Shown piece after piece: positions 4,482 to 8,746 of a DNA stretch of 8,746 nt. Position 1 is the stretch's first letter. Each line of letters starts with the position of its first letter. Under the pieces are notes generated by a model. The model did not search any database. It saw only the letters and a program-made list of their open reading frames with translations, and was not told the origin of the DNA. The position numbers were made by a program, and so were the translations under genes. Source of the stretch: an uncultured Collinsella sp. (GTDB lineage Bacteria > Actinomycetota > Coriobacteriia > Coriobacteriales > Coriobacteriaceae); NCBI GenBank assembly GCA_902494935.1, contig CABUVH010000082.1, positions 1 to 8,746 of the forward strand, given 5' to 3'.

Positions 4482-7361
4482 ATGGACGCACACCGCTCAC
4501 GGTCGCTGGGTATGGCGGCCCTGGTCTTTATTTTAATTAGCCTCACCGCCGCCGTTTTTCACGGTGCAGCCCCCGTGCGCGCCGAGGATGCGCCGGCGCC
4601 GACGCCGATTGTGATTGATGGGACGACGGCGGACGTTACGGTTGAGCTGTTTACCGATGAGGGTCGTAAAACGCCTTTGGATGATAATGCCGTGCTTTCG
4701 ACCAACACACTCTACGGTTCATTTAGTGCGAAGTTCGAGGCAAATCATGGCCCGAGTGCGGAGCGAAACGTTGCGGAGTACTCTCTCCCGGACAGCATTA
4801 AAGCATTTGACAATACCGGTGGCCGCCTAATGGATGATTCCAATCAAGAGGCCGGTACTTGGAGATGTGAGAACAATAAGCTGATTTTTACTTTTAAAGA
4901 GTCATGGATTAAGACACACCCATCCGACGTTCATGTTGGTGCTGATTTTTCATTCAAGCTGGCAAATGAGAACGTTGGCTCCGGCGATACAACAAAAGTT
5001 AAGTTTCCCGGTGCAGCCGAAATCGACATTGCGACCATAGACGGCGATGTGACGGGAGCGAAGGAAGGAAAGTTCTCTCAATCCGGCGGTGAGGGGAAAG
5101 TAACTTGGACTCTCAAACTCGAGGTTGCCTCCTATGCTCACAATGTCTGCCTCACGGATGAGCTTGGCAATAACTTCTCGTTCGTGACTGGGTCATTTAA
5201 GCTGAACGATCGGGAGCTCAATCCGCAACCAACCATAAATAAACAGACTGCGAATCTGAATTTGGGGGATTTGTCCAAAGGGACTTATACGATTACCTAT
5301 GATTCGGTGATGAACCCGGATGTATCCGTGGGCAACAAAGTTTGGATTAACCAACTCGACGATTCAAAAAACAATGTCAGCTGGACATGGGGCGGAGACC
5401 GTAGAGATGGATTGGAAAAGCCAGGTTCAGCAAATGATTTCCGCTATGACATGATCAACAAGAACGATGGCACCGGAACGCCGTCCGATATCACCTGGAC
5501 GGTCACGCTCAACAACGGTGATATCAAAACCGACATGAATGGCTATACATTCACCGACATACTGGACGACAAGCAGACGTATACGGGTAATTACATCGTT
5601 TATAGGGGACTCTACGGGGAAGACGAGATCGCCCGCGGCAATCTCGATAGCCCCACTGGTAAAACGTTTAGCTATACGTTCTCAGGTCTATCTGACGCGG
5701 ATAAGTACCAGCCCTATCGCATTGTTTATCACACCCAAATGAAAGAACAAGAATCATATGACACGGTGAGCAACAGTGCGAGTATCTCGCGCGACAATTC
5801 CGTTTCCGGCACGGACAGCGGCACGTTTACGCCGAAGTTGGTGGGGACGCAGATTAAAAAGAGACTTGTGAAAGACTCCGATGCGGCGACAACAGGTCAG
5901 GCAACCTGGGAGCTTCGGATAGCGCTGGGTTCCATTGTTAATGCAATGAATCCATCAACGGTCAAGGTTTACGATACGTTTCAGACGGCTTGGAACCAAA
6001 ATATCGGCCCAGACGTCGACAGCTATTCTATTAAAATCGGCGATGTCCCTTTGGAGAAGGGCGTCGATTGGTGGTTCGAAGGTGGCAGTGATTCAACGTC
6101 GTTTGGAACCAAGAAAAACTTCAACCTGTTCATTCGGATAAGCGACGAGGTGAAGAACGCGCTCAAAGATAACCCGGATGCGGTAATTACTTATAAGACA
6201 AAATCCGATGCGCTTCCTGGCTGGTACTCCAATTTTGCATCAGTGGAAGTAAGTGGTACTAAATATTTCACGGACTATATTTATTACTATGTCGATGCGA
6301 ACTCGACTCCTGATGTCGAGAAGCCTTCGGCGAAGACTGCAGTTTCTTGGAAGGGGGATTTCGACTGGAGCAAAATTGACGGATCTAAGGAGAAGGGCGC
6401 ATGGATCGTTGACTGGACGGTTTATGCCAACAGAGGCAAGACGCCAAGCGGAGAGTGTTACGGCGCCGGCAAGCTTGATAACCAACCGCTGAACGTTGTG
6501 GACACATTACCGAGCGGTATGAGCTATGTGCCGGGGTCTGCTAAATACTCGCTGATCCAGAATCCGTATGACCAGAAAGCGTATAACGGTACCGCCCAGC
6601 GAAAGAAGACCGTCGCCGACAGCCTACCCCTTACGAACGTCAGTGATGACAAAGGCACCGTTACCTTCTCCATCCCGACGACGGCGCTCGGCAACTATGC
6701 TGGTTACGCCAAACTTACGTATCAGACGGCGGTCAAGCGCGGTGAGCTCGATACCTCTAAGAACGAGGTTAAGTTCACCAACTCAGCCAGTGCCGAGTCG
6801 GGGAACAAGAAGTTCGACTCCGGTAGTGGAACCGTCACCATTAAGAACAACGTACTGCAAAAGACCGGAGATCAGGTCGCTAGCAGCAACCGTATCAAAT
6901 ACACCATCTTGGTCAACGAGTCAGCGGTTGACCTTAAGAGTGGCAGCGACTTCCTTGAGCTCGTCGATGTTATGGATGCCAAGTGCACGCTGGTGACGGA
7001 TTCGGTCAATGTGTCCCAATACGATGGGACAGGCTGGAAGTTGCTTGGCTCTGACAAATGCCCCGTTTCCGCTAGGACCATTGAAGATGAAAACGGCGCG
7101 GCGTGTACAAAGATGACGCTCCGCGTTCCCGATGAGGAATATCTCAAAGTTGAGTATGAGGTCATTCCTGCGGGTAACGAAGGGGAAACGGTTTCTCTGA
7201 GCAACAAAGCGTCGCTTACGGGTGTCTACGACGGTGATACGGTCCATTCAAGAGACTGGGCTATTAAAAAGGTGTCCGGTTCGGCTGGTGGTAGCGGTTA
7301 CGGCGTAACGGTTACCAAGGTCGACGAGAGCGATATCACAAAAAAAACTGCCCGGTGCTGA
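4482..7361 (+). CDS. Large surface adhesin, N-terminal part (frameshifted at A8)
   Basis: A 959-residue secreted protein, the first part of an isopeptide-type surface adhesin, probably a pilus tip or accessory protein. Residues 1-34 form a signal peptide (basic HRSRS, hydrophobic core 11-26, cleavage after PVRA). About five related Ig-like modules follow, each marked by a Trp or Tyr strand: VTWTL (207), ITWTV (337), ATWEL (474), VDWTV (643) and IKYTI (805), each followed by a conserved VxDxL/F-like strand, as in Cna/Sdr-type adhesin folds. A SpaA/Cna-B type domain begins near 943 (GVTVTKVD, likely bonding Lys946). At 7340-7347 eight A shift the frame and the protein ends TKKTARC at 7361, cutting that domain. 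With seven A it would read on into the anchoring part. The start has AGGGGA (4471-4476) five bases upstream. Base use is less GC-rich than typA. The ligand is unknown. Confidence 0.85.
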   Translation: MDAHRSRSLGMAALVFILISLTAAVFHGAAPVRAEDAPAPTPIVIDGTTADVTVELFTDEGRKTPLDDNAVLSTNTLYGSFSAKFEANHGPSAERNVAEYSLPDSIKAFDNTGGRLMDDSNQEAGTWRCENNKLIFTFKESWIKTHPSDVHVGADFSFKLANENVGSGDTTKVKFPGAAEIDIATIDGDVTGAKEGKFSQSGGEGKVTWTLKLEVASYAHNVCLTDELGNNFSFVTGSFKLNDRELNPQPTINKQTANLNLGDLSKGTYTITYDSVMNPDVSVGNKVWINQLDDSKNNVSWTWGGDRRDGLEKPGSANDFRYDMINKNDGTGTPSDITWTVTLNNGDIKTDMNGYTFTDILDDKQTYTGNYIVYRGLYGEDEIARGNLDSPTGKTFSYTFSGLSDADKYQPYRIVYHTQMKEQESYDTVSNSASISRDNSVSGTDSGTFTPKLVGTQIKKRLVKDSDAATTGQATWELRIALGSIVNAMNPSTVKVYDTFQTAWNQNIGPDVDSYSIKIGDVPLEKGVDWWFEGGSDSTSFGTKKNFNLFIRISDEVKNALKDNPDAVITYKTKSDALPGWYSNFASVEVSGTKYFTDYIYYYVDANSTPDVEKPSAKTAVSWKGDFDWSKIDGSKEKGAWIVDWTVYANRGKTPSGECYGAGKLDNQPLNVVDTLPSGMSYVPGSAKYSLIQNPYDQKAYNGTAQRKKTVADSLPLTNVSDDKGTVTFSIPTTALGNYAGYAKLTYQTAVKRGELDTSKNEVKFTNSASAESGNKKFDSGSGTVTIKNNVLQKTGDQVASSNRIKYTILVNESAVDLKSGSDFLELVDVMDAKCTLVTDSVNVSQYDGTGWKLLGSDKCPVSARTIEDENGAACTKMTLRVPDEEYLKVEYEVIPAGNEGETVSLSNKASLTGVYDGDTVHSRDWAIKKVSGSAGGSGYGVTVTKVDESDITKKTARC
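7340..7347 (+). other. A8 homopolymer where the adhesin frame breaks
   Basis: Eight consecutive A follow ATCAC. In the upstream frame they read ACA AAA AAA ACT and reach a TGA at 7359-7361. If one A is removed the frame continues as TKKLPGAEFTLYEVD, the normal start of a SpaA/Cna-B domain, and stays open to 8190. A -1 shift does not help, since it reaches a stop about 105 bases on. Possible causes are slipped-strand phase variation, transcriptional slippage that yields A7 messages, a fixed mutation, or a sequencing error in the homopolymer. Confidence 0.9.
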
Positions 7362-7383
7362 GTTCACGCTCTACGAGGTTGAT

Positions 7384-8190
7384 ATGGCCAAGGCCTTGGA
7401 TTCCGGCCTCAATTCTGCGAAAACTCGGATTCGGAGTGCTGAAACAGACGAAAAGGGCACGGTAAAGTTCGGCACTGCTACGCAAAAGATGGAAGCCTAC
7501 AAGTTGTATTGCCTTGAGGAGACCAAGGCGCCTGGCGGATACAACGCTGTCTCTAAGCCGGTCTGGATTCTACTCAAGGGCAGCAACGAAACCGATTATC
7601 AGGATGCCCTTGCTAGGGTGGAACAATTGAAGGCGAAGTACGCCGACGTTGACACCCCGACGGCTAGTACTGATATCACGGTCTATGATGCACCCTATAG
7701 CGGTCAAGCTATAATTTCTGCTACCAAGCTGCTCGAAGGCTCGACCTTGCAAGAAAGCCAGTTCGGGTTTGTGCTCAAGGACAAGAACACCGGTGAGGTT
7801 CTCCAGACCATCAGGAACGGTGCGGATGGTGATATTAACTTTGTCTTGGATTACACCAAGACGGGGATCTATGAGTACACCATCTCCGAGGTCATTCCCG
7901 AGGGCGCCGAGAACAATGTCAAGGACCATATCGCCTACGACACAGCCGTGCACGAGGTCACAGTTACGGTGACCGATGGCGTGGGGAAGCTCGATGCCAC
8001 TGTTACGTACGACAATGGCTCCTCAGTCTCGCCGACTTTTATCAACAGGTACTCGACCACGCTTCCCGAGGCGGGCGGGGCTGGTTTGACTATGACGTAT
8101 CTGACAGGCGCTTCTCTGCTGTGCTTTGCTGCGACATGGATGCATGCTCGCCGCCACCGTGATCGTGACCGAGGTGGTCACAATGAGTAA
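7384..8190 (+). CDS. Adhesin C-terminal part: SpaA/Cna-B and FctA pilin domains, LPEAG anchor
   Basis: Coding sense runs from 7348 directly after the A8 tract. The ATG at 7384 is only the first Met; a chance GAGG lies upstream, but a protein starting there has no signal peptide, so an independent gene is unlikely. It completes a SpaA/Cna-B type domain (LPGAEFTLYEVD from 7348; LEETKAPGGY, likely catalytic Glu at 7519-7521). An FctA/Spy0128-like pilin domain follows, with ATKLLEG (Lys codon 7726-7728), YEYTISEV (Glu 7888-7890) and TFINRY (Asn 8044-8046) as candidate isopeptide residues. The end is a sorting signal: LPEAG (8062-8076), a hydrophobic segment LTMTYLTGASLLCFAATW, and a basic tail RRHRDRDR. 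LPEAG differs from LPxTG at the fourth position. Sortase would link this end to a pilus or peptidoglycan. The stop codon overlaps the next gene. Confidence 0.8.
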   Translation: MAKALDSGLNSAKTRIRSAETDEKGTVKFGTATQKMEAYKLYCLEETKAPGGYNAVSKPVWILLKGSNETDYQDALARVEQLKAKYADVDTPTASTDITVYDAPYSGQAIISATKLLEGSTLQESQFGFVLKDKNTGEVLQTIRNGADGDINFVLDYTKTGIYEYTISEVIPEGAENNVKDHIAYDTAVHEVTVTVTDGVGKLDATVTYDNGSSVSPTFINRYSTTLPEAGGAGLTMTYLTGASLLCFAATWMHARRHRDRDRGGHNE

Positions 8191-8746
8191 GCCGCTCCGT
8201 CACGTGTTGGCCGTTGTGGTGATGGCCATGGTTGCCGTCTTCTCTTTCGCGATTGCCCCTGGGGCGGCCTGCGCCGCCGACACCGGAGCCATTACGGTGG
8301 ATGGTACAGCTGCGACGCGGTATGACGCGTATCAGCTCTTTTCGGCGACCGTTATTGACGACGCCGATGCCGACCAAAAGGTCGCAACTGACATAACGTG
8401 GGCAAATGATGCCGTTCGCCAAGCTGTTCTCCCCGTGCTTCATGATGCGGGGTTTGATGACTCGGCATCGGCGGCGCAAGAGGCTGCCGAATGGATGAAT
8501 GCCGACGGCCACATGACGACCTCGCTGACGGCAAAACTTGCCCGCGCAATTGTCGAAGCAGGCGCCGTGTCCGTGGCCCTTAACGCGGGCACGGCGGCCA
8601 AGCTGCCCTGTGGCTACTGGCTCATCGTCGCCGACGACGACGCCATCGCCCAGGGCGAGGCCGGCACCGCGCCGATCATGGCCCTGATCGGCGGCAGCGC
8701 CGTCACCGTCAAGCCCAAGGCCGCGACGCCCAAGGTGGCCAAGCAC
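8183..8746 (+). CDS. Putative major pilin subunit, N-terminal part (cut by window end)
   Basis: An open frame of 188 residues continuing past the window. Residues 1-31 are a signal peptide (KPLRH, hydrophobic core 8-25, cleavage near ACA/AD). The mature start TGAITVDGTAATRYDAYQLFSATV matches the ITVxGTxxGxxYxAYQxF opening of isopeptide-forming fimbrial subunits. GYWLIVADDDAIAQGEAGTAPIMALIGGSAVTVKPKAATPKVAKH is the usual end of their N-terminal domain, leading into the xPxVxK linker that bears the pilin Lys. This family assignment is from pattern memory. The ATG at 8183 overlaps the adhesin stop by eight bases (ATGAGTAA), and GAGGTGG (8171-8177) lies inside the adhesin gene, so translation is probably coupled. 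A sortase gene is expected downstream, outside the window. The open frame on the opposite strand (8090-8746) is a shadow. Confidence 0.8.
   Translation, partial: MSKPLRHVLAVVVMAMVAVFSFAIAPGAACAADTGAITVDGTAATRYDAYQLFSATVIDDADADQKVATDITWANDAVRQAVLPVLHDAGFDDSASAAQEAAEWMNADGHMTTSLTAKLARAIVEAGAVSVALNAGTAAKLPCGYWLIVADDDAIAQGEAGTAPIMALIGGSAVTVKPKAATPKVAKH

Noticed and set aside
7340..7347. Programmed -1 ribosomal frameshift on the A-rich heptamer
   Set aside because: The -1 frame gives non-domain sequence and meets a stop about 105 bases on; the intact frame needs skipping of one base (or -2), so a classical -1 signal does not fit.
8090..8746. 218-codon open frame on the minus strand
   Set aside because: It is antisense to the adhesin end and the pilin gene, is low in complexity, and competes with a plus-strand gene that has a signal peptide and ribosome binding site.
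1..8746. CRISPR array, insertion sequence or rRNA gene
   Set aside because: No regularly spaced repeats, no transposase frame and no rRNA sequence could be seen; the only long exact repeats are the tRNA duplicates and the inverted repeat.

Overview
The window most likely comes from a gut Coriobacteriia genome, with Collinsella the best guess. This rests on the moderately high GC of the housekeeping genes, the style of the bifunctional nuclease and TypA proteins, and a Gram-positive sortase-type pilus locus. The genus is an inference and no search was run.

Bases 1-592 hold a small stable-RNA unit. A perfect 72-bp inverted repeat with a 70-base spacer runs from the first base of the window to 214. 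Its right arm carries the -35 box of a strong promoter (204-233). Next come tRNA-Ile(GAT), a terminator-like hairpin, tRNA-Ala(TGC), a second identical tRNA-Ile(GAT), and a clear rho-independent terminator (563-592).

Bases 600-2102 hold an apparent three-gene unit. It encodes a bifunctional nuclease (DUF151) family protein, a small two-helix membrane protein and an acidic protein of unknown function. Bases 2220-4058 encode the ribosome-associated translational GTPase TypA/BipA, closed by a strong terminator (4086-4120).

Bases 4121-4481 form a gene-free, partly AT-rich region. It holds a hairpin of possible REP type, a good extended -10 promoter with symmetrical sequences around it, and a long leader ending in a hairpin just before a ribosome binding site. 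These lead into a pilus or adhesin operon. Its first gene encodes a large secreted surface protein with about five tandem Ig-like adhesin modules, a SpaA/Cna-B type domain, an FctA-type pilin domain and an LPEAG sorting signal. The reading frame of this gene is broken at a run of eight A (7340-7347), so it reads as two frames, 4482-7361 and 7348-8190. With seven A it would be one protein of about 1235 residues. The second gene overlaps the first by 8 bases. It encodes a secreted protein that looks like the N-terminal part of an isopeptide-forming pilin subunit and is cut by the window end.

The A8 tract is the most interesting signal. It lies at the boundary between the adhesin modules and the cell-wall anchoring half, so loss or gain of one A would switch the protein between anchored and truncated forms. 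A homopolymer sequencing error would look the same.
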